DNA from: Lachnospiraceae bacterium
Lineage (GTDB): Bacteria > Bacillota > Clostridia > Lachnospirales > Lachnospiraceae
NCBI GenBank assembly: GCA_017471325.1
Contig: JAFUUX010000020.1
Span: forward strand, 1 to 42,825
Direction: 5' to 3'
Length of the DNA: 42,825 nt
Shown here piece by piece: positions 24,844 through 34,115 of this stretch. Within the stretch, counting starts at the first letter, position 1. The number at the start of each line of letters is the position of its first letter. Under the pieces are notes generated by a model. It did not search any database and had not been told where the DNA came from. It worked only from the letters and a program-made list of their open reading frames with translations. The position numbers were made by a program, and so were the translations under genes.

Positions 24844-26586
24844 TTATTGCGGCAATATCACTATGCCGTCCGGGCCGATCTGGAACGGGATCCCCTCAAA
24901 AGGCACCACCGTATTCCTGGCCATACGCCCGGTCTCCGGCTCAAAGTAGTATACCGCCATTCCGATCGGTACAAAACCGGTCAGGAAGGTATGCGTAGCC
25001 GGATCGATATAATACTGATCCCTGCCATCTGTCACAAGCCCGTCCGCCATCTTGCCGTCTGCCCCAAAATAGTACACGCAGCCGCCGACACCTACAAGGC
25101 CTGTCACCATTACACCGGTCTGCGGATCAAAGTAATAGGTATCCGTCCCGATCACTGCCAGTCCGGTCATCATCGCACCGTTTGCATCAAAGCAGTAGGT
25201 CTGTCCGTCGATCACCTGCACCCCGGTCAGCATCCTGCCGCTGTCCTTCGCAAAATAACATCTTGCCCCTGCGATCGTCTGCCAGCCAAAGCACTGCCGC
25301 CCGTCTGTACCCAGATAGTACATCGCGCCATCGATCGCCTGTAAGCCCACCTGCTTCACACCATTTGCATCCGTATAAAAATTACCGCTGCCGTCATTAA
25401 ACCAGCCAAACTGCATGGTACCATTCTCCGGGTGGAAGTAGTACTGCACCTCTCCCACATTCACCCAGCCGGTACGCTGCCAGCCCTGCTCGTCAAAGTA
25501 GAACTGCGCATCTCCGATCGGTGAGATCCCCATGGCCATGTGGCCGTCTTCATAGAAGTGGTAATTGTGCAGGCCGTCATTCAGCCAGCCGGTATAGAGC
25601 GCACCGTTCTCCGCAAAGAAGAAGATCTGCTCCCCGATCTGCGTAAAGCCGGTTGCCATCTTACCATCCGTGCCGAAATAATAACGGGTGTCCGCCAGTA
25701 CCTGCCAGCCTGTCAGCATACGGCCTTCAGCGTCAAAGTAATAGATCCCGTCACCCAGATTTGCAAAACAGTTGCTCAGCCTCTGCCCGGTCTCATTGAC
25801 AAAATACCTGGCGCCGCCGTAATCCACCCAGCGGTTTACCTGCATTCTGTAGTTTTCATAATAATATACCGCACCTTTTCTTTCCAGAAAACCATTGGCG
25901 ATGATCAGTTTCGTCAGGTCTTTATACATGTAGTCGATATCCACATCACCGGAGATCCCCTTGACTCTTCCCTTGCAACTCGCCTGCCAGATCGCCGCAT
26001 CGTCCCTGGCACATGCCGAAGCATACTGGGCTACCCACTTGTCATATCCCACCACGCCAAAACTGCGGTTGAACCAACTGGTGCTGCTGTATACCATAGG
26101 GTAATACCCTGCCGCCTCGATCACGGCACAAAAGGTATTTGCCACCGCCGAAAGCTGATCCGGCGTCAGTTTTTTCTGCTTATCCGTCTCGATATCAATG
26201 ACTACCGGCATGCTTACGATATGCGGCGCGATCATTGCCAGCACGTTACAGGCATCCACGGCCGCCTCCTCCGGTGTCAGTGCATAGGAATAAATATACA
26301 CACCGGTACGCAGACCTGCCTGGGCTGCCGCCATCATATTGGTATCAAAGTAGGGATCCGGCGTAGTGCTGGTGCCGGCCCTGATGATCGCAAAACTATA
26401 GCCGTCTGCTGCCACTGCATTCCAATTGATCAGCCCCTGATACTTGGAAACATCAATCCCCCTGGCAATCGCCTGATTGGATGTCAGTGCCGCCTGTGCC
26501 TTCATGACCGGCTGAAACATCACCATGACAGCCAGTACCAATGTCAGGATGCGCGTAGTGATCTTATGCATGCGCGTATTCTGCAT
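24844..26586 (-). CDS. Secreted GH25 lysozyme with cell-wall-binding repeats
   Basis: GH25 muramidases cut the MurNAc-GlcNAc bond of peptidoglycan. The 580-residue product has a signal peptide (cleavage probably after AQA near residue 32), a GH25 domain from about 40 to 230 (GIDVSKYQG, then PVVIDIETD with the catalytic-type D and E, then GDVDIDYMY), and about fifteen 20-residue wall-binding repeats of the YYFDxxGxMxTGWxxI kind to the end. Such repeats bind choline or other wall polymer groups. The ATG at 26586 follows AGGAGG. It lies 31 nt after serS with no clear terminator between, so read-through from serS is likely. It may act in wall turnover or as an exported enzyme. Confidence 0.95.
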   Translation of the reverse strand: MQNTRMHKITTRILTLVLAVMVMFQPVMKAQAALTSNQAIARGIDVSKYQGLINWNAVAADGYSFAIIRAGTSTTPDPYFDTNMMAAAQAGLRTGVYIYSYALTPEEAAVDACNVLAMIAPHIVSMPVVIDIETDKQKKLTPDQLSAVANTFCAVIEAAGYYPMVYSSTSWFNRSFGVVGYDKWVAQYASACARDDAAIWQASCKGRVKGISGDVDIDYMYKDLTKLIIANGFLERKGAVYYYENYRMQVNRWVDYGGARYFVNETGQRLSNCFANLGDGIYYFDAEGRMLTGWQVLADTRYYFGTDGKMATGFTQIGEQIFFFAENGALYTGWLNDGLHNYHFYEDGHMAMGISPIGDAQFYFDEQGWQRTGWVNVGEVQYYFHPENGTMQFGWFNDGSGNFYTDANGVKQVGLQAIDGAMYYLGTDGRQCFGWQTIAGARCYFAKDSGRMLTGVQVIDGQTYCFDANGAMMTGLAVIGTDTYYFDPQTGVMVTGLVGVGGCVYYFGADGKMADGLVTDGRDQYYIDPATHTFLTGFVPIGMAVYYFEPETGRMARNTVVPFEGIPFQIGPDGIVILPQ

Positions 26587-26617
26587 GAAAATTTCCTCCT
26601 GAATTTATTATCTTTTT

Positions 26618-27895
26618 TTAACGGATCTCTGTTTTACCGCCCATATACGGCCTCAGCACTTCCGGGATGCGGACCGAACCGTCTGCCTGCAGATTATTCT
26701 CCAGGAAAGCGATCAGCATACGGGGCGGTGCCACCACGGTATTGTTCAGCGTGTGCGCCAGATATTTTCCGTCCTTGCCGTCCACACGGATCTTTAAGCG
26801 CCTTGCCTGGGCATCTCCCAGATTTGAGCAGGAACCGACTTCAAAGTATTTCTTCTGCCGCGGACTCCACGCCTCCACGTCCACGGACTTTACTTTTAGA
26901 TCAGCCAGGTCTCCGGAACAGCACTCCAGGGTACGCACGGGAATGTCCATGGACCGGAACAGATCCACGGTATTCTGCCACAACCTGTCAAACCACATGG
27001 GGCTTTCCTCCGGCTTACATACCACGATCATCTCCTGCTTTTCAAACTGATGGATACGGTATACGCCGCGCTCCTCGATGCCATGCGCGCCTTTTTCCTT
27101 ACGGAAGCAGGGGGAATAACTGGTCAGCGTATACGGCAGTTTCTCCTCCGGCACGATCTGGTCGATAAACTTGCCGATCATGGAATGCTCACTGGTACCG
27201 ATCAGATACAGATCCTCGCCTTCGATCTTGTACATCATCGCATCCATCTCTGCAAAACTCATCACGCCTGTCACCACATTGGAACGGATCATAAAAGGCG
27301 GTACGCAGTAGGTAAAGCCGCGGTCGATCATGAAATCCCTGGCATAACTGATCACCGCGGAATGCAGCCTCGCGATATCTCCCATTAAATAATAGAAGCC
27401 GTTTCCGGCCACACGGCCGGCCGCATCCAGATCGATGCCGCAAAAGCGCTCCATGATCTCGGTATGGTAGGGGATCTCAAAATCCGGCACCACCGGCTCG
27501 CCAAACCGCTGCACTTCCACGTTTTCGCTGTCATCCCTGCCCACCGGTACGGAAGGATCGATCATCTGAGGGATCACCATCATGATCTTATTGACCTTCT
27601 CCTCCAATTCTGTCTGCTTTGCTTCCAATGCAGCCAGACGCTCCGCATTCTCCGTTACCTGCTTCTTGACAGCCTCTGCCTCTTCTTTTTTGCCTTCCTT
27701 CATCAGGCCGCCGATCTGCCTGGACAAAGTGTTGCGGCTGGATCTTAATTCATCCGCCTCTTTCTGCGTATCGCGCCGCGCCTGATCCAGCGCGATCACC
27801 TCGTCTACCAGCGGCAGTTTGCTGTCCTGAAATTTCTTTTTGATGTTTTCTTTTACTTCTTCCGGGTGTTCCCGCAGAAACCTGATGTCGATCAT
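26618..27895 (-). CDS. serS: Seryl-tRNA synthetase
   Basis: Charges tRNA-Ser (and tRNA-Sec where present) with serine. The 425-residue class II enzyme has an N-terminal coiled-coil arm (about 30-105), GTSEHSMIG, motif 2 around SPCFRKEKGAHGIEERGVYR, and motif 3 in NNTVVAPPRMLIAFLENN. Length is standard. The ATG at 27895 follows AAGGAGACGG. Only about 100 nt separate it from the DUF4446 gene, too short for a T-box leader; a weak promoter (ATGTCA, 17 nt, TATAAT near 27938) is possible. Confidence 0.98.
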   Translation of the reverse strand: MIDIRFLREHPEEVKENIKKKFQDSKLPLVDEVIALDQARRDTQKEADELRSSRNTLSRQIGGLMKEGKKEEAEAVKKQVTENAERLAALEAKQTELEEKVNKIMMVIPQMIDPSVPVGRDDSENVEVQRFGEPVVPDFEIPYHTEIMERFCGIDLDAAGRVAGNGFYYLMGDIARLHSAVISYARDFMIDRGFTYCVPPFMIRSNVVTGVMSFAEMDAMMYKIEGEDLYLIGTSEHSMIGKFIDQIVPEEKLPYTLTSYSPCFRKEKGAHGIEERGVYRIHQFEKQEMIVVCKPEESPMWFDRLWQNTVDLFRSMDIPVRTLECCSGDLADLKVKSVDVEAWSPRQKKYFEVGSCSNLGDAQARRLKIRVDGKDGKYLAHTLNNTVVAPPRMLIAFLENNLQADGSVRIPEVLRPYMGGKTEIR

Positions 27896-27996
27896 AACCG
27901 TCTCCTTGTAAATAGATATTTTAAATGAAATGTTTTTATTATATTTTTTATTTCAAAAAATGACATATCCGTGCTTGCAAATATGCAGCCGTCCTG

Positions 27997-28542
27997 TCAG
28001 CTGTATTTCTCCAGCACCTGCTTTAAGGCTTTCTTTTCTTCCTCACTCATATCCACATCGCTTTTTCCCTGCGTGATCTGCTTTGTATAGGCATAGCAGC
28101 CGTTGGTCGAATATACGGAATCCAGCAGCACGCCGTTATCCTTTTCATCCAGCAGCACCAGGCAGAAACTCAGTTTCCCGCCCATTTCCCGAAAAGCGTC
28201 GTAGCGGTACAGCCCCACTTTCTGGATCGCGGATTCATGCTTGGAAAACAAAAGGTCGATATCGTTTGCATAAGCCCTGGACTCCTTCTTCAGCCGTTCC
28301 ACATCCCGGATCAGTTCCTGCGTCTTCTCCTCCAGGCTGAGCGCATCCCGGCCGCCCATAAACTTCTCATAGCGCTGCTTTAATGCCCGGTATTTTTTGT
28401 GCTCGATGAGCAGCAGCACGATGAATACCAGCATCAGGATCAATATCACCAATAAAAACCAGGCGATATCCAGCCCGCCTAAGCCTATGGAATTTAATAG
28501 ATTGCTCACGCCTGCCGGAGACGTCCCACTCTGCACCGCCAT
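27997..28542 (-). CDS. DUF4446 family membrane protein
   Basis: The 181-residue product has one N-terminal membrane helix (about 27-48), a coiled-coil region (about 50-105), and the DUF4446 signature QKVGLYRYDAFREMGGKLSF. The family is known in Firmicutes beside parB; its role is unknown. Its ATG overlaps the parB stop by one base (TAATG), so it is translated with ParB, which suggests a link to chromosome segregation or simply shared expression. Confidence 0.93.
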   Translation of the reverse strand: MAVQSGTSPAGVSNLLNSIGLGGLDIAWFLLVILILMLVFIVLLLIEHKKYRALKQRYEKFMGGRDALSLEEKTQELIRDVERLKKESRAYANDIDLLFSKHESAIQKVGLYRYDAFREMGGKLSFCLVLLDEKDNGVLLDSVYSTNGCYAYTKQITQGKSDVDMSEEEKKALKQVLEKYS

Positions 28543-29432
28543 TATTTCAGTTTCTCATACAGGCGTTCAAAATCATCAGAATTATAAAATCCGATCTCCA
28601 AACTGCCGCTGTTCTTTTCCTTTAAATGCACCGACACCTTTACGCCAAGGCTCTGCGCCAGTTTTTCCGCATACTCATCAAAGTGGATCTGATACTGCGA
28701 CAGATCCTCTGCTTCCCTTTTTTTCTTCTGCGGCGCCCCCAGCTGCTTCACCTGTTTCTCCACTTCGCGCACGCTCAGTCGCTGGTCAAAGGCATTCTGC
28801 GCCATCTCGTACTGCTGATCCGCATCTTCTACGCCCAACAGCGCCCGGGCAAGTCCCATGCTGATCTGCTCATCGATCAGCATCTGCTGCACGCGCCCGT
28901 CCAGTTTTAACAGCCGCATGGAATTGGTGATCGCAGCACGGCTTTTGGATACTTTATCCGCCACCTGATCGTCTGTCAGGCCAAATTCCTCTTTCAGACG
29001 CTTATAAGCCTGCGCCTCTTCGATCGCATTTAAGTCCTCCCGCTGCAGGTTTTCGATCAGCGAGATCTCCGCGATCTCCTGCTCCGTAAACTCCCGGATG
29101 ATGACCGGCACTTCCTTCAGCCCTGCCAGCCTGGCCGCGCGCCAGCGGCGCTCCCCTGCCACGATCTCATAATGCTTCCCCCGGTCCTGCACCAGGATCG
29201 GCTGCAGCACGCCGTATTGTTTAATGGATTCCGCCAGTTCCTCCAGCGCCGTCTCATCAAATTTTTTACGCGGCTGCTTTTTATTGCGGTCTACCTTATT
29301 GATATCTACCATGGCTCTCACGCCATCGCCCGCATTTGCATTGTCCGGCTCTTCCGGCGCGCTCACCGTCACCTTCTGCGGTATCATGACGTCCAGCCCG
29401 CGCCCCAAACCCCTGCTTTTTTTGTTGATCAT
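28542..29432 (-). CDS. parB: Chromosome-partitioning protein ParB (Spo0J)
   Basis: ParB is a CTP-dependent clamp that loads at parS sites and spreads on DNA near the origin. The 296-residue product has the N-terminal nucleotide/DNA-binding domain (ILVQDRGKHYEIVAGERRWR), the ENLQREDLNAIEEA box, a helix-turn-helix (LTDDQVADKVSKSRAAITN), and a C-terminal dimer domain after a basic linker. The ATG at 29432 follows GAGGAG. Unusually, no parA/soj gene precedes it: the next gene upstream is mnmG. It has its own strong promoter. I saw no parS site in this window. Confidence 0.97.
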   Translation of the reverse strand: MINKKSRGLGRGLDVMIPQKVTVSAPEEPDNANAGDGVRAMVDINKVDRNKKQPRKKFDETALEELAESIKQYGVLQPILVQDRGKHYEIVAGERRWRAARLAGLKEVPVIIREFTEQEIAEISLIENLQREDLNAIEEAQAYKRLKEEFGLTDDQVADKVSKSRAAITNSMRLLKLDGRVQQMLIDEQISMGLARALLGVEDADQQYEMAQNAFDQRLSVREVEKQVKQLGAPQKKKREAEDLSQYQIHFDEYAEKLAQSLGVKVSVHLKEKNSGSLEIGFYNSDDFERLYEKLK

Positions 29433-29497
29433 TTTCGCTCCTCTATCAGACGCACTTTTTCATCTCCGACTGCGCCGGATGCCTGCATTAAGTACTT

Positions 29498-29526
29498 ATT
29501 ATACCATGAAAGCCACCCACATGCAA
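29498..29526 (-). promoter_or_regulatory. Strong putative promoter of parB
   Basis: TTGCAT (29526-29521), a 17-nt spacer ending TGG, and consensus TATAAT (29503-29498). It begins 5 nt beyond the mnmG stop. Confidence 0.75.
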
Positions 29527-29530
29527 CTTT

Positions 29531-31471
29531 TCACCCCAAATATACCAGCAGCACGGAAATATCCGCCGGGCTCACACCGCTGATGCGGGAAGCCTGCCCC
29601 ACGCTCTCCGGCCTGTACTCCTTTAACTTCGCCCTGGCCTCCAGCCGCAGGCTTTTTACCTCATCATAATCGATATCTGCCGGAATACGCCGTTCCTCCA
29701 TCTTTTTAAACTGGGCGATCTGCGCCTCCTGCCGCCGGAGATAGCCTTCATATTTCACATTGATATTGACCTGCTCCACGATCTCGGCCACCACTTTTGC
29801 CGGGATCCCTTTTAACTCCGGCCTGTCCGGATCCAGTTCCGCCACAGCCGTGTAGTCCAGTTCCGGCCTGCAGATCAGTTCTGCCAGGGAAGTGCCCTTC
29901 TTTACCCCCGTGGTGCCATGCGCCTGCAGGAAATTCTGCACTTTTTCATTTGCGCCTACGATCACCTCATGCAGCCGGGCAAGTTCCTTGTTTATAATAT
30001 CTTCTTTTAACAAAACCGTATCATACTGTTCCTTCGTGATCAGTCCCGTTTCATAACCATACTTCCGCAGGCGCAGATCCGCATTGTCCTGACGCAGCAT
30101 CAGGCGGTATTCCGCCCGCGAGGTCATCATACGGTACGGCTCCCGGTTTTCCTTTGTCACCAGATCATCGATCAGCACGCCGATATACGCTTCAGAGCGA
30201 TCCAGTACCAGCGGCTCCCGCCCCCGGATCTTACGCGCCGCATTGATCCCTGCCATCAGCCCCTGGGCCGCCGCCTCCTCATAGCCGCTGCTGCCGTTGA
30301 ACTGCCCCGCGCAGAATACCCCGCTGATCCCCTTCAGTTCCAGAGACAACATAAGCTGCCCCGAAGACAGGCAATCGTATTCGATCGCATAAGCGTTCCG
30401 CACCATGCGGCAATGCTCCATACCGGGCACGGTCCGGTACATCGCCAGCTGCACATCCTCCGGCAGGGACGAACTCATGCCGCCCACATACATCTCATCC
30501 GTATGCAGCCCCTCCGGCTCCAAAAATACCTGGTGCCGCTCCTTTTCCGGAAACTTCACCACTTTGTCCTCTATCGACGGGCAGTAGCGCGGTCCCGTCC
30601 CCTCGATCACGCCGGCATAGATCGGCGACCTGTCCAGATTTGCCCGTATGATCCGATGGGTTTCCTCTGAGGTATAGGTCAGGTAGCAGTCTGCCTGCTC
30701 GATCTGTACGCTTTCCGGATCCGTGGAAAAAGAAAACGGCACAACTCGCGGATCCCCGTGCTGCACCTCCATTTTGGAAAGATCGAGGCTGCGCCGGTCC
30801 ATACGTGCCGGCGTACCGGTCTTGAAACGCCGCAGTTTCACCCCATGTGCCTCTAAGGAAGCCGTCAGATGATTTGCTGCCTGCAGCCCGTTCGGTCCCG
30901 TATAAGTGATCGCCTCACCGCACAGGCAGCGTGCCCGCAGATAGGTACCGCTGCAGATGATGAGTGCCTTGCATTCATAGAGCGCACCGGTATAAGTGCG
31001 TATGCCATATAACTGCTGCCTTTTTTTATCTGTACTGCCATCTCCCTGCAGATCCGCATCCGTCAGCAGTTCACACACCTCTGCCTGCCGGATCATCAGA
31101 TTTTCCTGATGCTCCAGCCGCTTGCGCATCTCCCTGGTGTACTCTGCCTTATCCGCCTGCGCACGCAGGGAATGTACCGCCGGTCCCTTTGAACAGTTCA
31201 GCATCTTGGACTGGATAAAGGTTTGGTCGATCACCTTCCCCATCTCGCCGCCCAGTGCATCCAGTTCCCGCACCAGATGCCCTTTCGACGATCCGCCCAC
31301 ATTCGGATTGCAGGGCATCAGCGCGATCGAATCCACGCTCACCGTAAAGATCACGGTCTGCAGCCCCAGACGCGCGCAGGCCAACGCCGCCTCGCAGCCG
31401 GCATGCCCCGCGCCTACCACGCATACATCCACCACTTCATGTATCGTATTTTTCGTTGTGATTCCTTCCAT
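29531..31471 (-). CDS. mnmG: tRNA uridine-34 modification enzyme MnmG (GidA)
   Basis: With MnmE, MnmG makes the 5-carboxymethylaminomethyl group of wobble uridines in tRNA, using FAD and methylene-tetrahydrofolate. The 646-residue protein has the FAD site VVGAGHAGCEAALACARLG, CNPNVGGSSKGHLVRELD, and the later SSGYEEAAAQGLMAGINAAR; the C-terminal helical domain is complete. The ATG at 31471 follows AGGAAG. mnmE is not in the window, and the usual downstream rsmG is absent. Confidence 0.97.
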   Translation of the reverse strand: MEGITTKNTIHEVVDVCVVGAGHAGCEAALACARLGLQTVIFTVSVDSIALMPCNPNVGGSSKGHLVRELDALGGEMGKVIDQTFIQSKMLNCSKGPAVHSLRAQADKAEYTREMRKRLEHQENLMIRQAEVCELLTDADLQGDGSTDKKRQQLYGIRTYTGALYECKALIICSGTYLRARCLCGEAITYTGPNGLQAANHLTASLEAHGVKLRRFKTGTPARMDRRSLDLSKMEVQHGDPRVVPFSFSTDPESVQIEQADCYLTYTSEETHRIIRANLDRSPIYAGVIEGTGPRYCPSIEDKVVKFPEKERHQVFLEPEGLHTDEMYVGGMSSSLPEDVQLAMYRTVPGMEHCRMVRNAYAIEYDCLSSGQLMLSLELKGISGVFCAGQFNGSSGYEEAAAQGLMAGINAARKIRGREPLVLDRSEAYIGVLIDDLVTKENREPYRMMTSRAEYRLMLRQDNADLRLRKYGYETGLITKEQYDTVLLKEDIINKELARLHEVIVGANEKVQNFLQAHGTTGVKKGTSLAELICRPELDYTAVAELDPDRPELKGIPAKVVAEIVEQVNINVKYEGYLRRQEAQIAQFKKMEERRIPADIDYDEVKSLRLEARAKLKEYRPESVGQASRISGVSPADISVLLVYLG

Positions 31472-31556
31472 AAGATATTCTTCCTGCTTTGCGGTACATC
31501 TGATACCTGTTTTTCTGCCCGATCTTTTGCATGCTTCTTTATTTCCAACCTATTTA

Positions 31557-31584
31557 ATCCTATCAGAAAACCCCCGATTGTCAA
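31557..31584 (-). promoter_or_regulatory. Putative promoter of mnmG
   Basis: Consensus TTGACA (31584-31579), a 16-nt spacer ending TGA, and TAGGAT (31562-31557), about 80 nt before mnmG. Confidence 0.7.
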
Positions 31585-31656
31585 GATTTTATACCGGACG
31601 CATCATGCCCCTGTTTTTTCGTTTATCTTGATTTTTCTATTGTAATAAGGTATATT

Positions 31657-34077
31657 TTGAATGATATGAATGCAAAAGTATTACACACATTGGAATTTGA
31701 TAAGATCACAGCCATCCTGGCCGGCTTCGCCGGCAGCGCACCGGCAAAGCATTTATGCGAAACGCTGCGCCCCTCTCAGGATCCGGTCTGGATCGACCAT
31801 GCCCAGGAAGAGACAGCCGCCGCGCTTGCACGGCTGTTAAAAAGCGACCGTCTCTCTTTCGGGGCAAATTTTGATGTTCGCAGACTGATGAAGGATGCAG
31901 GGATCGGGCGGATGCTCTCCATGAGCGAACTGCTCTCCATCGCAGGACTCCTGGCCTGCACGGCTGCCGTCTCCGAATACGGCGTCGAAACCGGCGCCCC
32001 CGCAGAAGAGCCGCAGGATTGTCTGGCGGACTATTTTCTCCGTCTGGATCCTCTGCCGCAGCTTTTCAACGAGATCAGCCGCTGCATCTTATCGGAAGAG
32101 GAAATGGCAGACAATGCCTCTGCGGATCTTTCAGAGATCCGCCGGTCTTTCAGCACCGTTACCGGCCGGATCCATAACCAGTTAAACCACATGGTAAACC
32201 AGTCCCTGCGCACTTACCTGCAGGACGCCGTGATCACCATGCGCGGGGACCGCTACTGCATCCCCGTCAAGGCAGAGTATAAATCACAGGTACCGGGCAT
32301 CGTACATGACCAGTCCTCCACCGGTTCTACTTATTTTATAGAGCCTGCTGCCATTGTGGAACTCAACAACAAGCTCACGGCGCTGCAGCAGCAGGAACAG
32401 GAAGAGATCCGGCGCATCTTATCCGCCCTGACCGCAAAAGTGGCGCAGTATGCGGATATCATTTCAGAAGCACAGAAAACCCTGACTTTTCTGGATCTGA
32501 TCTTTGCAAAGGCAAAATATGCCCTGAAAATAAACGCGACAAGACCGGTCTATAATACGGATCACCGCATCCGACTGCGCAAAGCCAGGCATCCGCTTTT
32601 GGATCCTGCCAAAGCCGTGCCGATCGATGTGGCGCTGGGCGGCGTCTATGACCTGCTCATCGTGACCGGTCCGAATACCGGCGGCAAGACCGTTTCCTTA
32701 AAAACCGTGGGACTTCTCACCCTGATGGGGCAGGCCGGGCTGCATATCCCTGCACTGGACCGCTCCGAACTGTCCCTGTTTTCCGAAGTATTTGCGGATA
32801 TCGGGGATGAACAGAGCATTGAGCAGAGCCTGTCCACTTTTTCCTCACACATGACCTCAATCGTGCAGATCATGAAAAAGGCAAATGCCGATAGTTTGTG
32901 TCTGTTTGATGAGCTGGGTGCCGGTACCGATCCCACGGAAGGGGCAGCACTGGCGACCGCGATCTTAAACGATCTGCACAGCCGCGGCATACGCACCATG
33001 GCTACCACACACTACAGTGAGTTAAAGATCTACGCGCTCTCCACGGAGGGTGTGGAAAATGCCAGCTGCGAATTTGATGTGGAAAGCCTAAGCCCCACTT
33101 ACCGCCTGCTGACCGGCATTCCCGGCAAAAGCAATGCCTTCGCCATTTCCAAAAAACTGGGGCTGTCGGAAGAGATCATAGAAGCCGCCGGACAGTATAT
33201 CAGCAGTGAATCGGAAAGTTTTGAAAATGTGATCGCCGATCTGGAAAACAAACGGGTGGCTCTGGAAAAAGAACAGGAAGCGTTTCTGAAGCAGAAAGAA
33301 GATCTGGAAGCACGCCTGAAAGATGTGGAAAGCAGGGAGGATCGCCTGCAGAACCAGCGGGAGCAGATCTTAAAAGATGCGCGCGAAGAAGCGAAAGATA
33401 TCCTGCAGGATGCCAAGGATGTCGCTGATGAAACCATCCGTGTCTTTCACCAACAGGGCAGCCAGATGAAGATACAGACCATGGAAAAGAAGCGGCAGAA
33501 TGTACGGGAATGGCTGTCCAGGCAGGATGAAGCCATCTACCGCGAAGCCATGAAAAACAGCCGCAGCAAAAAGCAGGAGAAGGCTGCCCCGCCCAAAACA
33601 CTGACACCGCAGGAGGCCATTCCCGGTACGCCGGTGCATATCCTATCCCTGCAGATCGACGGCACCATTACCTCCACTCCCGACAGAAACGGAAATGTAC
33701 AGGTGCAATGCGGTATCATGCGCTCCAAAGTAAAATGCAGCGATCTGGTACACGCACAGCCTTCGGAAGAAACAGCAGCCGGAAAGAAAGCCCCGCTGAA
33801 GACCGGCAAGCTGGATATCAGCAAGGCCGCGCATGTATCCGCCGAGATCAATGTGCTGGGTTCCACCGTAGACGAAGCCATAGTACGGATCGACAAATAC
33901 CTGGACGATGCCTATATGAGCCATCTGGAAAGGGTACGTATCGTGCACGGCAAAGGCACCGGTGCCCTGCGGAAGGGCATCCATGATTATCTGCGCGGGA
34001 ATCCGGTGGTAAAGCATTTTGAACTGGCCGCCCACGGGGAAGGCGATGCCGGCGTGACAGTGGTAACTTTTAAATAA
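31657..34077 (+). CDS. mutS2: Endonuclease MutS2 (ribosome rescue/recombination factor)
   Basis: MutS2 is a MutS-like ATPase that in B. subtilis splits collided ribosomes and in other bacteria suppresses recombination. The 806-residue product has the MutS core with Walker A GPNTGGKT, Walker B LCLFDELGAGTDP and ATTHYSELK, a long coiled coil (about 510-640), and a C-terminal Smr domain (VNVLGSTVDEA..., VHGKGTGALR). The start is uncertain: TTG at 31657 has AATAAGG 6 nt upstream, while ATG at 31666 gives the more typical opening MNAKVLHTLEFDKI but poor spacing. Divergent from mnmG; it may run into the two-component genes since no terminator follows. Confidence 0.96.
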   Translation: MNDMNAKVLHTLEFDKITAILAGFAGSAPAKHLCETLRPSQDPVWIDHAQEETAAALARLLKSDRLSFGANFDVRRLMKDAGIGRMLSMSELLSIAGLLACTAAVSEYGVETGAPAEEPQDCLADYFLRLDPLPQLFNEISRCILSEEEMADNASADLSEIRRSFSTVTGRIHNQLNHMVNQSLRTYLQDAVITMRGDRYCIPVKAEYKSQVPGIVHDQSSTGSTYFIEPAAIVELNNKLTALQQQEQEEIRRILSALTAKVAQYADIISEAQKTLTFLDLIFAKAKYALKINATRPVYNTDHRIRLRKARHPLLDPAKAVPIDVALGGVYDLLIVTGPNTGGKTVSLKTVGLLTLMGQAGLHIPALDRSELSLFSEVFADIGDEQSIEQSLSTFSSHMTSIVQIMKKANADSLCLFDELGAGTDPTEGAALATAILNDLHSRGIRTMATTHYSELKIYALSTEGVENASCEFDVESLSPTYRLLTGIPGKSNAFAISKKLGLSEEIIEAAGQYISSESESFENVIADLENKRVALEKEQEAFLKQKEDLEARLKDVESREDRLQNQREQILKDAREEAKDILQDAKDVADETIRVFHQQGSQMKIQTMEKKRQNVREWLSRQDEAIYREAMKNSRSKKQEKAAPPKTLTPQEAIPGTPVHILSLQIDGTITSTPDRNGNVQVQCGIMRSKVKCSDLVHAQPSEETAAGKKAPLKTGKLDISKAAHVSAEINVLGSTVDEAIVRIDKYLDDAYMSHLERVRIVHGKGTGALRKGIHDYLRGNPVVKHFELAAHGEGDAGVTVVTFK

Positions 34078-34115
34078 CCGTGCCTATATGAATTTTTACA
34101 GGGAAGGATCGCAAC

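Noticed and set aside
25540..27168. 542-codon plus-strand frame over lysozyme and serS
   Set aside because: It runs across two well-supported minus-strand genes and their junction, with no start signal.
27896..27996. T-box leader before serS
   Set aside because: Only about 100 nt are available and no T-box consensus or specifier stem is visible.
28542..31471. parS site or origin of replication near parB
   Set aside because: I found no TGTTTCACGTGAAACA-like site and no cluster of DnaA boxes by eye; a computed search would be decisive.
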